From Thereva unica (Eukaryota > Arthropoda > Insecta > Diptera > Therevidae): a stretch of DNA of 64,000 nt. Shown here in pieces: positions 13,611-25,236 of this stretch. Both the position numbers and the translations under genes were made by a program. The stretch's first letter is position 1. Every line of letters starts with the position of its first letter. The DNA is taken from assembly GCA_949987705.1 (NCBI GenBank), contig OX465286.1, forward strand, positions 13,343,676 through 13,407,675, written 5' to 3'. The notes under the pieces are model-generated. The model was not told the origin of the DNA. It did not search any database and saw nothing but the letters and a program-made list of their open reading frames with translations.

Positions 13611-14908
13611 TAACTTCCCAGTATGATGAACGAAGATGGAATAAACTGACTTCTTACAAAATAGTAATATGTTTAGCACTAGTGGGAAATTGACTAGTAT
13701 CAGAACTGGTGACAAAGTAATCTTGAGAGAAGCTAGTTCAAATAACTATAATAGCGGTAAAATCCACAAGATTTTTCTAGAGAATTTGTTTTTCTTGAAC
13801 GTTAGCAAACAAACCTTTCCTTTGTACTTCGTTCGCTACACTAAGGCGGGTATTCGAATACATATTGAACGTGTTGAAGCGCCGGCGCCGTTGATAAACT
13901 GAGAAGCGAATGACTTCATTTGGAAATTCCAAAGCTTTCCGGAGATATTAGCAGAACTAATCAATGTAAGGTACTTGTCAGACATGACCAAAGAGAACAA
14001 ATTTTGCGGTAACTACTGGAAATCCCGGGATGAAACGCAATTTCCTGAAACTGTATCACGCGCAGAAAAAAATTCCCCGTCAAAAAGTGCTGATCCAAGG
14101 TTTGAAAAATTCGTGATGTTTGTAAAGAGTAACGTAATTTTAGCACGATTTTTAAAGGTTGTCGGATTTTGACAAGTGATGTTTTGTTGGGAAGGCTATC
14201 GCTGTGCAGAACCCAAAAAAAAAAAATCACTTCGTTTAGAACGGGTCTCATTCCATCGAGTTTACTAGATATTAGCAAAACTTATCTATTTAAGGTCTTT
14301 CTGACACTGAGCCGAAGTTTTTCCATTTAAACAAAAAAAAGGCCCGACCGAATGTTATGAAATTTTTTATATGGCTTTTTTTTTTTCATTAATATTCTTC
14401 TCTCGGCACCACAAAAAAGTCGATATAGTTTTTGGTTCGCGCGGTATCCTGCAGGTACAAAATTCACGAACGTCGTTTAAACAAAGAAACGGTTCGACCG
14501 AATTTTATGAAAATCTTTTCAGATCATATTTTGGTTAATACTCTTCGAATGGCACCTCAATTAAGTCGATATCTTTAATAGTTCGCGTGATATCGTGCAG
14601 GTACAAAAATCACTTATGTCGCTTAAACCAAAAACGGCTCGACCAATTTTTATAAATATTTTTTTTCAGATCATATTTCCGTTAATACGTTTTGAACCAC
14701 ACCTCAACGAACTCGTTATCTTTTTTGGTTCGCGCGATATCGTGCAGGAAAAAATGACCACATACTTACGCAGACACACACACACACATACTTCCACTCA
14801 ATTTTTTGCTTGAAATGCTGTTGGGACCTTGAAAAATGAAAATTACGTTGAAAATTTCGATTTCGATTTTCGGACTGATTACAATAACTTCCCTATACTG
14901 GGAAGCTA
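13611..14908. mobile_element. Candidate DNA element with short inverted termini and internal tandem repeat
   Basis: CTTCCCAGTAT at 13614-13624 is inverted at 14895-14905 (ATACTGGGAAG). Inside are a ~148-bp tandem repeat (14330-14765) and two diverged copies of a GAGATATTAGCA-type word (13943 and 14270). A 77-codon plus-strand frame at 13669-13902 has no recognised domain. No clear target duplication, so the element call is tentative. Confidence 0.4.
14330..14765. repeat. ~148-bp tandem repeat, three diverged units
   Basis: GG(C/T)(T/C)CGACC recurs at 14341, 14491 and 14637. Each unit continues with a TTTTATGAAA-like word and ends in a TTCGCG(C/T)GATATCGTGCAGG-type word followed by a run of A. 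Spacing is 150 then 146 bp. A short CA run follows at about 14773-14790. Confidence 0.8.
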
Positions 14909-15572
14909 AAAAGAAACACTTGAAATACTTTCAACATGAGCACGTGGGCGGGTACTTATAAAGGTCCTTTATCAACCTGTGTCAACACCTATAAAATCCC
15001 TGTCTATAAAATTAAAAATAACATTGAAATAAAAACTAAAATAAATATTTTATTTAGTTGTTTAGTTTTAAAACAAATTGGAGAATATACATATTTATAA
15101 ATAATAACAAAACAAACAAAAATCATGGTCTACGAATATAAAATAAATAGAAATAAATAAAAATTATTAATATGTCAATCATGTCTTCCGTTTTTCAATG
15201 ATAAAAAAATAAAAATATTCAAAAGAAAAAGAAAAGAAAATGAAACTAACATTGATTGATTGATATGAGGGGTATATACAAAAAAAAACGGATATATTAT
15301 TTTTTATATAGTATATATAATTTTGTTATTGTTGAAAAATTTAATTAATTTAATTTTAAAATGAACAAAAAAACAAGAAAATCAATTTTAAAAATATTTA
15401 AATACAACACAAAAAAAAATAATTATTTTGTTTTGTGTATTTTTATTATTAATATATTTCTTACAAGCAAAAATAAAAATTTATAATTTTGCTTATTTAT
15501 TTTTTAATTTATATACAATTTTATTTTTAATTTTAAACAATTTAGTAAAAAAAAAATGAATTACAAAACAAA
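14909..15572. other. A+T-rich DNA left of the Tc1 insertion
   Basis: From about 15000 the sequence is A/T-rich with AATAAA words, like 9593-10446. It ends at the TA target (15573-15574) of the Tc1-like element and its counterpart resumes after 21033. No gene. Confidence 0.5.
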
Positions 15573-16087
15573 TACAGTCCACGAAATTAATTTGAAGACA
15601 CCTACAATTTTCCAAACTTTGAAGTTCCGGTATGCAAAAACCAAGCATTTCTATGAGTTACCGAAAAATATCAAAATTTAGGGATTTTTGTGTAGATTCA
15701 AAAATATTCCGTTTTCCATCTAATTTTAGAAGGGGAGCGGTAAAATTGAACAAACTTCTAAAACTATGCCTTGGAAATGCGAAATTAATTTGAAGACACT
15801 ACTATATTTCTATTATTTTTTATTTGTACAATATTTCTTTTTACATCTTAATATTAATTGGTCCATCTTGATTTTTTATGACCTGAAAACAACAAAATTG
15901 GGCATTAAATCAATTAAATTTTTTATCATATAATCGGAATTTCTTCCCCCGTAGACAAAATGGATCTCTTAAGCTCCTGAACACTGTTGAATCGAGTTCC
16001 GTTATTATAGATTTTCCGAGCCATCCATTCCCACAGGTTTTCGATTCGATTGAGATCAGGACTTCGTGCGGGCCACTCCATTAAAGG

Positions 16088-18470
16088 CAGTGACGTAGCG
16101 TGGATTTCTGCCGCCCGGGGCGAACCATAAATTTGCTGCCTCCTACTTTCGAATTGTCAAAGTAAAAGTAAAAAGTAAAAGTCTGCGATGTTGAAAATTC
16201 AATATGTAGATTTTCAATAATTTTTAATCAATGAATCGAAAACCCAACTTGAATTTCAAGTAATTTTCAATCCAAGAATTCAAGGGATCATGTAAACGCA
16301 ATGAATTACATATATGTAACTAATGAATGTTCGGTATAGTGTGCGCCAAAATAAATGGGAATTTTACGCGCAGGTGAGGAAATGACAACTCCACATACAT
16401 TAACATTCCGTGTATGGATAAAACTCAAGCGGACATGCATTTTAATTTCCCTTTTGAAACTCGTTTACCGGGAACAACACTCCACCATAGCATCTGACCA
16501 GGACAAGAGTCGTAATGAGACGGATTAAATTGTGATTGAAAATATAAATGAGCGGGTGGTTTGGGGTTTTAAACGAACGTAATGATGAGGTGCACTTTTC
16601 TTTTCGAATCTACTTTCGTGGTGAGGATTTGAGACTTTCACTGCTCATCAAAAAATCGATTTTGAGATTTCCAATTGTTTTGGCGCAGGCTATATCCATG
16701 CTTCAAGGTTAACCTAAATTATAAACTTTAACAAACCCAGAGAGCTGGAATCAGTAATTTCTCTCTGTAATTTATTTTAGTCTGTCTTTAGATAGAAAGC
16801 CTCGTAGACGCAGGAGCATAAGCTTAAACTCTTCTCTGTCCAATATCTGGACGTTTCATTTCCCCATCATCGTAACCCAATACTATTACAGGGGATTTTA
16901 ACGAAAAATGCGGCAGCTGTTGGAGTCTTTCTCAAGCTTCAGCATTTACAGTCCGCGTCATAAAAGAAGGGAATCTTAAAATCGCTGTTTCCATGCACAT
17001 TGAGAGTCTCATACAAGAGAGCAACGTCGCTCTGTTTGTATAAAAACGAACGAGCAAACGAACTTACAACAAAACTACAATTCAACTGAAAATAAACAAC
17101 TGAATCAATTTTTCACCACAATCTAACCAACTCTGATTTATTCACAATTTGGAAATCCGCTGTCAGCTGCCAATGGACACCTATCGTGATTCATATGCGC
17201 GCTCACAAGTGTTTTGAACCATTTACACAAACATGGATACAAAAAGAAGGTCCATGAAGGTTTGGTTGGATAATTTTGATGCCTCAGCTTTATAGTCCAG
17301 AAATAAGGCCAAACCTAAATGAAAAGTAACGCAGAAGTAAAATAGACGTAACTTCCACTAAAGTAGATGTAACATCCACTTACTGCCATATTGGCCACTC
17401 TCATACAGGGCCGGCGTTTGGCTTTTTTGCGCCCGGTGCAGCATGCCATATACATATTGTGCCCCCTTCATTTTTATTCATGTTTTGATGGCAGTAATGG
17501 AAAATGAAAGAAGACACAAAAACTCATTGAAAATGAAGGCACGGAACTTTTCTTTCACTTTTTTTGAAATTGCGCCCAGTGCAAATACACCAGTTGCACC
17601 TATGAAAGCGCGCCCCTGCCTTTGTCCAATCAGGATTTGCTTCGGGATCTTGCTTTTGTGAGTTTGCTTACGCTTTAACTTCACAAAACTCTCCCGCTAA
17701 TGCTGATTAATGCTCTCCGATGATTTTCATTGTAAGCTGCAATTCCTTAACTATTTCCAGCACTAATAATACTATAAACTCGAATCTCCATAACGGAGGT
17801 CTCCAATCCTTTATATTTCGAAGGATAATAGGTGGTAACTGCACTGCATATATTGGTTTCTACGGTAGAGTCTTACATAACAAAGCAGTCCACTTAACAG
17901 CCTTACTGGACATAGAAGCCGCTTTCAAAAACTTCAGAACAGAGGCGATCCAGGTGTTTCTCGCCGAAGTAGTGATCTATAATTGTACGACTAATTTGAA
18001 TTGCAAATCATGACCTATGGCACCGTGCCAGCCAAGAAAGGATAGACGAAAAAATCAGGCGAACTAAATGAAATTGCATTGGTCACACCTTGCAGAGGAC
18101 AATGGTAAGACGCACAGAAGATGCATTCCGTGTAATATATGACAATGGGATCACTTTTTCAATTTTTTAAATTTTTTTTTAAGTCTTAATTTCTGAAATT
18201 GCGCCCGGTGCAAGTGCACCATTTTCACCTATGAACGCGCCCTTGCTCTCATACATTTATATAGAATGGTACCTAACTTCATCTCACTTCCCTTCCCATT
18301 TATGTTTGGCCTGTAGGCACCATCAGCCAGGACATCGTGCTGGATGTGGCAATGGTTAGGGCCTGATGTTGCCGGCAGGATATCTAGCTCGGTCCAGTTT
18401 GGCCGCCGCCCCCAACATCTACGCCGCCCGGGGCCATGGCCCCCTCTGCACCCCCCACGCTACGCTACTG
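16088..18470. mobile_element. hAT-type element inserted in the Tc1 transposase, perfect 8-bp TSD
   Basis: The ends CAGTGACGTAGCGTGG (16088) and, inverted, CAGTAGCGTAGCGTGG (ending 18470) are flanked by ATTAAAGG at 16080-16087 and 18471-18478. It is the inverted relative of the copy at 1-1139. It contains a second hAT (17406-18245). No transposase frame was found, so it is non-autonomous. Confidence 0.92.
17406..18245. mobile_element. Nested non-autonomous hAT element, 840 bp, perfect 8-bp TSD
   Basis: It starts CAGGGCCGGC and ends GCGCCCTTG, with direct repeats CTCTCATA at 17398-17405 and 18246-18253. The interior matches 10710-11359 over long stretches (for example GCCCAGTGCAAATACACC-like words and TTGTCCAATCAGGATTTGCT). 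It is an older or longer version of the same family, inserted in the 16088-18470 element. Confidence 0.92.
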
Positions 18471-19571
18471 ATTAAAGGGATGTTTTCTTCTGCTAACCAT
18501 TGTTTTGTTCTCCTAGCAGTGTGTATGGGTGCGTTATCCTGCTGGAAAATAAAGTTTGGTCCAGCGATATTCTCAGGATATTCATCCATTATCATTTCTA
18601 GGAGCTCCACGTAGCTGTCCGCATTCGTTCGTCCCGGTAACCAGCACAACCTTGTTTTGCCGAAGAAGCCAAAAGCACCCCACGCCATAACGCCCGTACA
18701 CCTCTTGAATGACTACACATTCGGACATATGGTGCGCTTCCTAGATCTTGCCAGTATTTAGCACATCCATCAGGACCATTCAGATTAATTTTTTTTTTTC
18801 ATCACTGAAAATCTCATTCTACCATTGGTGAGTCCAGGATATGTGACTTTCAGCGAAAGCCAGGCGGTTAATTTTGTGTTCTGCAGTAACCAGAGTTTTT
18901 TAGCCGGCCTTTTGTACATAAAGTTCGGATTGGCTTGTACAATTTATTGAATACGTTTAACACCAATTGAAAGATCTAATTACAATTTAATGGTGGAAGG
19001 ACTAAGTTTTCCCATGGTTGCTTCTTAAAATATGCGGGGGTTTTCTGAGGAGTTGTCAATTTTTCGGAGCACCTGTGGCCTTCTTGATAATGTAGTTATC
19101 ACCCAAATTGAGTAAATTACACACAACAACGACAGATCTTCTAATTTTCGATACAATTGCCCCTTTTGACAACCCTGCATCCTTGTATGCAAGCATTTGT
19201 CCCCTTTTTACGTTATTCAATTTTAATCCTCGAACCATATAAATAAAAACACTTCAACAATGAAACTTTGACTCGATCGATCTTTAAATCACTCAAATTC
19301 ACTGACAATATAAATGGATATGATATTCGTACACCGGAGTCCAAAATTTGGGCGTTGTTGCGCCCCCAATTTTTTTCAGAAGAATGGGCGTAACTTGAAG
19401 TGTCTTCAAATTAATTTCGCATTTTCAAGGCATGAATTTGGGAGTTCGCTTAAACTTACCGTTCTCCTTCTAGAATTTCATGAAAAAACGGGAAATTTTT
19501 TTATGCAAAGACCAATCTACACAAAATTCCCTAAATTTTGATATTAGCCGTGTTTTTTTAATGAACTATAT

Positions 19572-20323
19572 ATCAATGGTTCCCAAACTTTATTTCGTAC
19601 GGAACCTTTCTACAATGTATAAAATTTGGCGGAACTCAACGATGAAAAAATAAAATAATATATATGATATATGTATATATTTATCCTTTAATATATTTTA
19701 AAACGTTTTTATTATCTCGCTTTCTTGTCTGTCCGTCTGTTTGTCCGGTACATATTTTGCAATCGATTTTTTGAATACTTACGTTACCCGATCACCCTGA
19801 AATTTTGCACACAGCTTCAGCAATGCAATATGGTATACTCATTATACCGTTAGATCTATGGTGGCCGTCTCAAGAGGACGGATTACTGTTTTCTTCACGG
19901 AACAAATTTTGCAATCATTTTTTCAAATACTTCCGGATATCCTATCATGCTGAAATTTTACATACAGCTTTAGCTCCGATGACAATGCAATATGTTATAC
20001 TCAATATTCGTTTAGATCCATGGCGGCCGTCTTATCAAGGTGGATTGCAATATTCTTCACAACCCCTTCGACATGGGTATCAAATGAAAGGGTATGATAA
20101 GTAGAACACCATAAGCAATATAGTATACTCAATATATCGTTTGGCCCATGGCGGCCATCTCAAGAGGGCGGATTACCATTACCTTCACAACCCCCTCGAG
20201 CAAGAATGCGTTAAACGGGCCGGCGCAGCGCCAGTGAGTCTGCGAATGTATTTGCGTTTCGGCTCTGGTGACACGGAACCCTAAATTTTTAAGGTTCCGC
20301 GGAACCTACTTTGGGAATCACTG
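19572..20323. mobile_element. hAT-like element (CAGTGRTTCCCAAA termini)
   Basis: The left terminus CAATGGTTCCCAAACTTT (19574) pairs with GGGAATCACTG at 20313-20323. AACTATAT follows the right end (20324-20331) and occurs at 19564-19571, two bases outside the left terminus, so the 8-bp TSD is likely but slightly offset. GGAACC words recur just inside both ends. The interior (CTGTCCGTCTGTTTGTCCG, ATGGCGGCCATCT) has no convincing frame. Confidence 0.7.
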
Positions 20324-20667
20324 AACTATATAGTTCTTTTATCGAGTTCATTAAAAAAAACAAGGGAAATTTCATGAAGCTCCTACTTCGATGCTTAAAA
20401 ATTTTAAAATTAAACGATTGTTAAATGTTATTTTTTACACTGTAACACAAAATCCCCTCTAGAAAATAATAAATATGTTTCTAAAAAATCAATTATTTGT
20501 TATAAATTTGCTCTCATCACTTTTCGGTAGTTTTTATTTCTAAATTACGTCTTTCCGACCCCCGAAAGTATGCAATATTCCGGAAAGAAAGGGAAATTGA
20601 GAAATTTCCCAAAACCTCGATAGAGACCCCGATAAAATCTGGGTCTTGAGATTTTTATGGGGAGAAC

Positions 20668-20902
20668 CAGGGGCGGCGCTTCCATAGGTGCGAATAGTGC
20701 ACTTGAACCGGGCGCAATTAGGCGCTAGGGCAGTTTCAGAAAATCTTTAAAAACATTGAAAGTATTCCTGTAATTTCATTTTCATCTATTAAAGGAATAG
20801 TGTCTTTTTCCATTGTCGTTCATTGCGATCAAAAAATGAGGAGCTGATGGGGCGCAATATAGCACACTGCACCGGGCGCAAAAAACTCAATCGCCGGCCC
20901 TG
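20668..20902. mobile_element. Short hAT copy, 235 bp, perfect 8-bp TSD
   Basis: CAGGGGCGGC (20668) and GCCGGCCCTG (to 20902) are flanked by GGGAGAAC at 20660-20667 and 20903-20910. It is the smallest of three copies of this family in the window and lies in the reverse orientation. Confidence 0.92.
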
Positions 20903-21033
20903 GGGAGAACTATATAGTTCATTAAAAAAACACCGCTATTCTTGGTATCTCATAGAAATGCTTGGTTTTTACATAACGGACCTTCAAAATTGGGAAAAGT
21001 AGGTGTCTTCAAATAAATTCCTCGTGCACTGTA

Positions 21034-22379
21034 TAAATCGATATAACTTATATAAAAGAAAACAAAAAAAAAAAATACTAAACTAATTATTTGAGCTATT
21101 TACAAAAACAATAAATGCTTTCTACACAATTATTGTATGTTTGAGCAAATTTTACTAAATATAATATTATTTAAAAAAACAAAAAAAGAAACAAAACAAA
21201 CAAAATAGAATTCACAAAACAAAACAAGCAACAACACATCGTTAACCAAAAATAAGCAATATTAATCACATAGCAGCAGGAATTACACAATAGTTAAATA
21301 TTAATAATAATAATTACAAAATTTAATTACAATTAACAATAAAAAAAAAACAAAAACTAAAACAAACAATAGTAATTAAGATTATATATGAATGAAGAAA
21401 AAAACACAAAAATAAAATTGCCTTTGTCAAATTAAACACTATACTACGAAAACTCCTGTTTATTGTTTTTTTGTTGTTTAATTAAAATAATATTTGTTTT
21501 ATAAAAAATAAAATAAAAAGGTGTAAGTAATTGTTACAATATTAATAATAATTGAAAAAAAAAAAAATATTGTTTTGGATTTAACGAAATTTTTATTATG
21601 TTTAAAAATGTATTTTATATAAATTGTTGTAATTGAATTAATTGTTAGGAATGAGAGAGAAAGAGAAAGAACTTAAAAATATTTTTGGAGCATATAACCG
21701 CGAGATGGCGTTTAGGGGCGCGCAAATCAGAGAAGTAAAATTATTGAAAACAAAAAAAAAAACCTCTGCGGTTTTTACAATATTACAATATTATATAATC
21801 ATGACAACAGCTGAAATATCTTCTTAATAATTATTATACATATAAGAACAAAAATAAAACAGAACAAAAGAAACAAAAACAAAAATAAGTGAATTAAATT
21901 TTTTTTATGTTAAAATTAAAAGAAAGAAAAATATATAAATTTTCGGCCATAATATTAAAAAAAAAAACAAAAACAAAAAAAAAACAAAAAAAATACATGG
22001 GTAGTGTACAAATTAGTAAAAAAAAACAAAACAAAAAGCATTAATTTTTTTGTGTTTTAATTTGTAACTTTACTCTGTCGTAATAATAGAGGATACGTCC
22101 AGTCGAATTGGCCTTATTTTCTTTCCTTTTTTCGTTTTTATTTTCATTTTAATTTGTTATTCAAATAAAACTATTAGATATTTGAATTAACCAAGCTTTC
22201 ATCGGTTTTATTTTAATTCGTCGATTAACACACATAGGGCTCGAGAGCTTAAGTTGTCCTCCAGCGTACGTCTCCCTTCAGTACCGTCCAGGATGACCAA
22301 CAAGTTGCTAAGCGCTTCTCACACATCTAAAGAATTCAATTAAAACATTAAACGGAAAACAGTATTAGTATTTTAACTC
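21034..22379. other. A-rich UTR-like DNA right of the Tc1 insertion
   Basis: Rich in AAAACAAAAC and TTAATAAT runs, with AATAAA words, matching in style the DNA left of 15573. 22080-22330 is less biased (GTCGATTAACACACATAGGG and following) but shows no frame or repeat. Confidence 0.5.
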
Positions 22380-23110
22380 TAAATTACTGTAAAGCGTATT
22401 TCTGGATAATTTGTTTTTATTAACCCCTTTAATACCTTTATTACCTATGATACATTTTATTTTATTTATTTTTCAACACATCAAACACAAAACCAATCCT
22501 TTAACATGACTGTAAAGGGTATTTTTATGATAAATTTGTTTTATTACCCTTTTATTACCTTTTTATTACTTCTGATACTTTCTATTTTACTTATTTTCAA
22601 CATATTAAACACAAAATGTTAAAGGCTTCACTCAAAAGTGTATTTCTGGATAATTTGTTTTTATTACAATTTTAATTCCTTTATTACCTCTGATACATTT
22701 TATTTTATTTATTTTTCAATATATGAAACACAAAACCAAGCTTTTAACACGGCTATTAAGTGTATTTTTATGATAATTTGTTATATTACCCTTTTATTAC
22801 CTTTTTATTACCTATGATACTTTCTATTTTACTTATTTTTCAAAATATTAAACACAAAATGTTAAAGATTCCACTGTAAAGTGTATTTCTGGATAATTTG
22901 TTTTTATTAACGTTTTATTTTCTGTATCAGCTCTGATAGATTTTATTTTATTTATTTTTCAATATATCAAACACAAAACCAAGCCTTTAACATAACTGTT
23001 AATTATATTTTTATGAAAAAAATTTTTATTACCTTTTTATTACCTTTGATACTATTTATTTTACTTATTTTTCAACATATTAAAAAAAAACAAAAAAAAA
23101 ACATTTTATT
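22380..23110. repeat. A+T-rich tandem repeat, ~242-bp dimers of the CaMKI intron repeat
   Basis: GTATTTCTGGATAATTTG recurs at about 22397, 22639 and 22882, giving a period near 242 bp. Each period is two related ~120-bp half-units (TTTTATTACC..., TTATTTTTCAACA..., ...AACACAAAACCAA..., CCTTTAACATGACTGTAAA...). The half-unit matches the repeats in the last CaMKI intron, 13 kb away. Confidence 0.85.
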
Positions 23111-23884
23111 ACCATTTTATTACATCGATTTCTAAATTGGGAGTGCAAGAATCATGTTTAATTGATCGTAGTGTCAAAAACAACATGCTGCCTTATTTTA
23201 ACAAAACCTACACGACCTTTCGTCCCATTTACCGTGGGCATTATTATATATCTAACGATTGAACCGCCTTTCAATATACTAAGCATAAAATTAACCGAAG
23301 ATCTCATCCTCATTACCATCATTGACGCTACAGCCTTCTCTGTGACTCTTGTCCAACTCAAGAATTTTTTTCAGACTATTGAGATTATTGCAGCTTCGTA
23401 TACCTGTCCTCGACTGTTCATAGTCCACACCAATAGACAGTTTTGTTCCCAGACTTAAGTGCTGCACTACCTACTTCTTCGAGACTACAATCCTGCTCGA
23501 AAGACTACAATCCTGCTCGAATCTCTCCCAACTGAATCAAAGGTCTACATTGAAATAATCACATATGTCAATTCAAAAATGGTGCGAAATTCAAAATGAT
23601 ACCTCTTGTTGAAAGACTGTTTAGTAAAGAGAGGTTTTTTTTTACTACACATACATATATTACCGCTACAGAATTATAATTTTGACTACCAGGCAGTCAG
23701 TAGATGACTTCCTCGCTTATTATGTGCTACCCGGTGTGCGAGTAGGGGTAGAGAAGAGGAATTAGCTGTAATTTGAGAAGATAGAAAAAATACATTTTTT
23801 TTATCTAAACCACACATCACTAAGTGGAATGGAACCATAAACCTCCGGAATGGTGTAGTCGAGCACCTTAACTACTGTCTAGAC
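23111..23884. other. No gene recognised
   Basis: It contains a short direct duplication (AGACTACAATCCTGCTCGAA, twice near 23481-23520) and an ACATACATATA patch near 23648. A 98-codon open frame at 23162-23458 has no recognisable domain and a similar-sized frame opposes it; not called as a gene. Confidence 0.4.
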
Positions 23885-23939
23885 CAGTGATTCTGAACCA
23901 ATGTGCCGCGGCACTTTTGTATCTGAAGTGTGCCGCCAA

Positions 23940-24430
23940 ATTCAGGAAACAACAGTCCACAACCGATCACATATTCGCATTAAGACAAGGTATTTGATTA
24001 AGACGAAAGAGTTTAATATAGAGACCCACCTCTTTTTCATTGAGTTTAAGACAGTATATGATCTTGCGCTATATTCAAAAATCTACGAAGCAATGGTGGA
24101 ACTGAACCTTCCAGACCAATTAATTCAAATCACTAAAACCTCATTGAGTCGAATGATAAACGGAGTGAGAGTACAGAACAGTTTTTCGGTGCGAAGAGAG
24201 GCCTCAGGTAAGGAGACTCTCTATCCTGCTTACTATTTAACATCTAATTAGCAAAAACGGTCCGGTTAATGTATTGAAATTAGAGGGACAATTCTAAAGA
24301 AGTCTATTCAGCTAATGGCAGCATATGCAGATGATATAGTCGTCATAGGCAGGTCAATGACTGCATCGAAGGAAGCATATGTAGCGTTAGAAAAAGCAAC
24401 ATCAGAGAGCAGCAAAGACAACAACACTAC
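23940..24430 (+). pseudogene. LINE reverse-transcriptase fragment inside the hAT
   Basis: The first part reads ETHLFFIEFKTVYDL (degenerate RT motif A; the catalytic Asp is Glu here), then IYEAMVELNLPDQLIQITK. In another frame, around 24325-24350, it reads AYADDIVVIGRSM (active-site box). Frameshifts and stops separate them. RTE-like by wording; less than a fifth of an element remains. Confidence 0.75.
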
Positions 24431-24904
24431 GGCGGAAATTAAAATACTGCTAGCGGCGGAGCATAATCGTTGTAGGTGGGGAGCACGCGAATAGGTAACC
24501 GTTAAAATATGCCCACACCCAGTATCTTATCCACTGTCTCATTCGCGCCTTGTCATACGAAACTGCCTCATTTGGCCACCAGGAGAAAAAGTCATTGCTC
24601 CTCAATTCCGAGTGGAAAAGGGATTCCGAAAAGTTTCAGAAGTTCGACGTGGATATGTGAATAATAACTGCGCCTTCGTCGAAAGCTTTATATTTTTAAA
24701 CGCAAGTATCGTTTTACCAATACGGTCTCTCAACTGAGTATAACAATTACGTCCAATGCTGCTTAGCCCCTGTAATCGAACCAGAACCGGTCTATTGAGT
24801 ATGCTAAATGTTACCTTTTACGATCACCAACATTATTCCCTGAAACATGAAGCAATACATCAACAAAATCTAAAGCTTTGTATGAGTTAAACTAAAGCTT
24901 AATG

Positions 24905-25236
24905 GCTCGGCTTCACCGACCTCAGTTCAATAATAATTTTCAGTTCAATTCACGTAAGTGGCTTCACCGGCTAAAGTCCAGTTCATGTTCAGTTCGTGCA
25001 AAATTGTTGCTTTTTCGCCAGAAGTCAGAAATGCGAAAGCCAACTGGAATGGCATTCCACTATTCTAGATGATTACTATCTTTTGAGCGAGCTTTTACAT
25101 TCAACTTCAGTTCGTGACCAGTTATGCGAATTGAGGTTTGTTTTTCCTCAGTTGAATATGTTTAAACTATATGCGAACTGAACTGAGGTTAGAAGTTCAG
25201 TTCGCCAATTTGTTTGATCAGCTGGTGAAGCCGGGA
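24905..25236. mobile_element. Small inverted-repeat element with AGTTCAGTTCG motifs
   Basis: CTCGGCTTCACC (24906) is inverted as GGTGAAGCCGGG (25224-25235), with a third, internal GGCTTCACCGG at 24960. Many internal AGTTCAGTTC words occur on both strands. No target duplication was identified. Confidence 0.55.

Larger units (their letters stand above)
15926..19238 (-). pseudogene. Tc1-family transposase, frameshifted and interrupted
   Basis: The start codon is at 19238-19236 and the stop TGA at 15928-15926. The N-terminal helix-turn-helix relic reads RGQMLAYKDAGLSKGAIV. Frameshifts and stops follow (for example TGA after GAPKN, near 19056). The catalytic parts are recognisable: SDEKK (first Asp) near 18800, FQQDNAPIHTARR (second Asp) near 18510, and SPDLNRIENLW (the Glu of a DD34E triad) near 16050. 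A hAT element (16088-18470) splits the gene exactly between NIPL and MEWPARSPD; ignoring it and one 8-bp repeat makes the local frame continuous. Non-functional. Confidence 0.9.
19551..20932. mobile_element. Inverted-repeat element with TG...CA ends, carrying two nested hATs
   Basis: The first 22 bp (TGTTTTTTTAATGAAC...) are perfectly inverted at 20911-20932. CCG lies directly outside both ends (19548-19550, 20933-20935) and may be a 3-bp target duplication. It splits the right inverted repeat of the Tc1 element. Removing the two hATs at 19572-20323 and 20668-20902 leaves a small element of roughly 400 bp with no coding sequence. Confidence 0.75.
15575..21031 (-). mobile_element. Tc1-like transposon with double repeats in each end, carrying nested insertions
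   Basis: The outer ends CAGTCCACGAAATTAATTTG (15575) and, inverted at 21012-21031, CAGTGCACGAGGAATTTATT are each flanked by TA (15573-15574, 21032-21033). An inner repeat GCGAAATTAATTTGAAGACA lies about 205 bp inside the left end (15779) and is inverted at about 19402-19421, giving the IR/DR arrangement known from some Tc1 elements. On the right, the inner-to-outer distance is stretched by an insertion of about 1.4 kb (19551-20932). The transposase relic is on the minus strand. Without the two insertion stacks the element would be about 1.7 kb, normal for Tc1. Confidence 0.92.

Noticed and set aside
13669..13902. Small gene of 77 codons
   Set aside because: No recognisable domain, lies inside a candidate mobile element, and has no splice or promoter context.
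23162..23458. 98-codon gene with hydrophobic stretches
   Set aside because: Opposing open frame, no family resemblance and A+T-driven composition.
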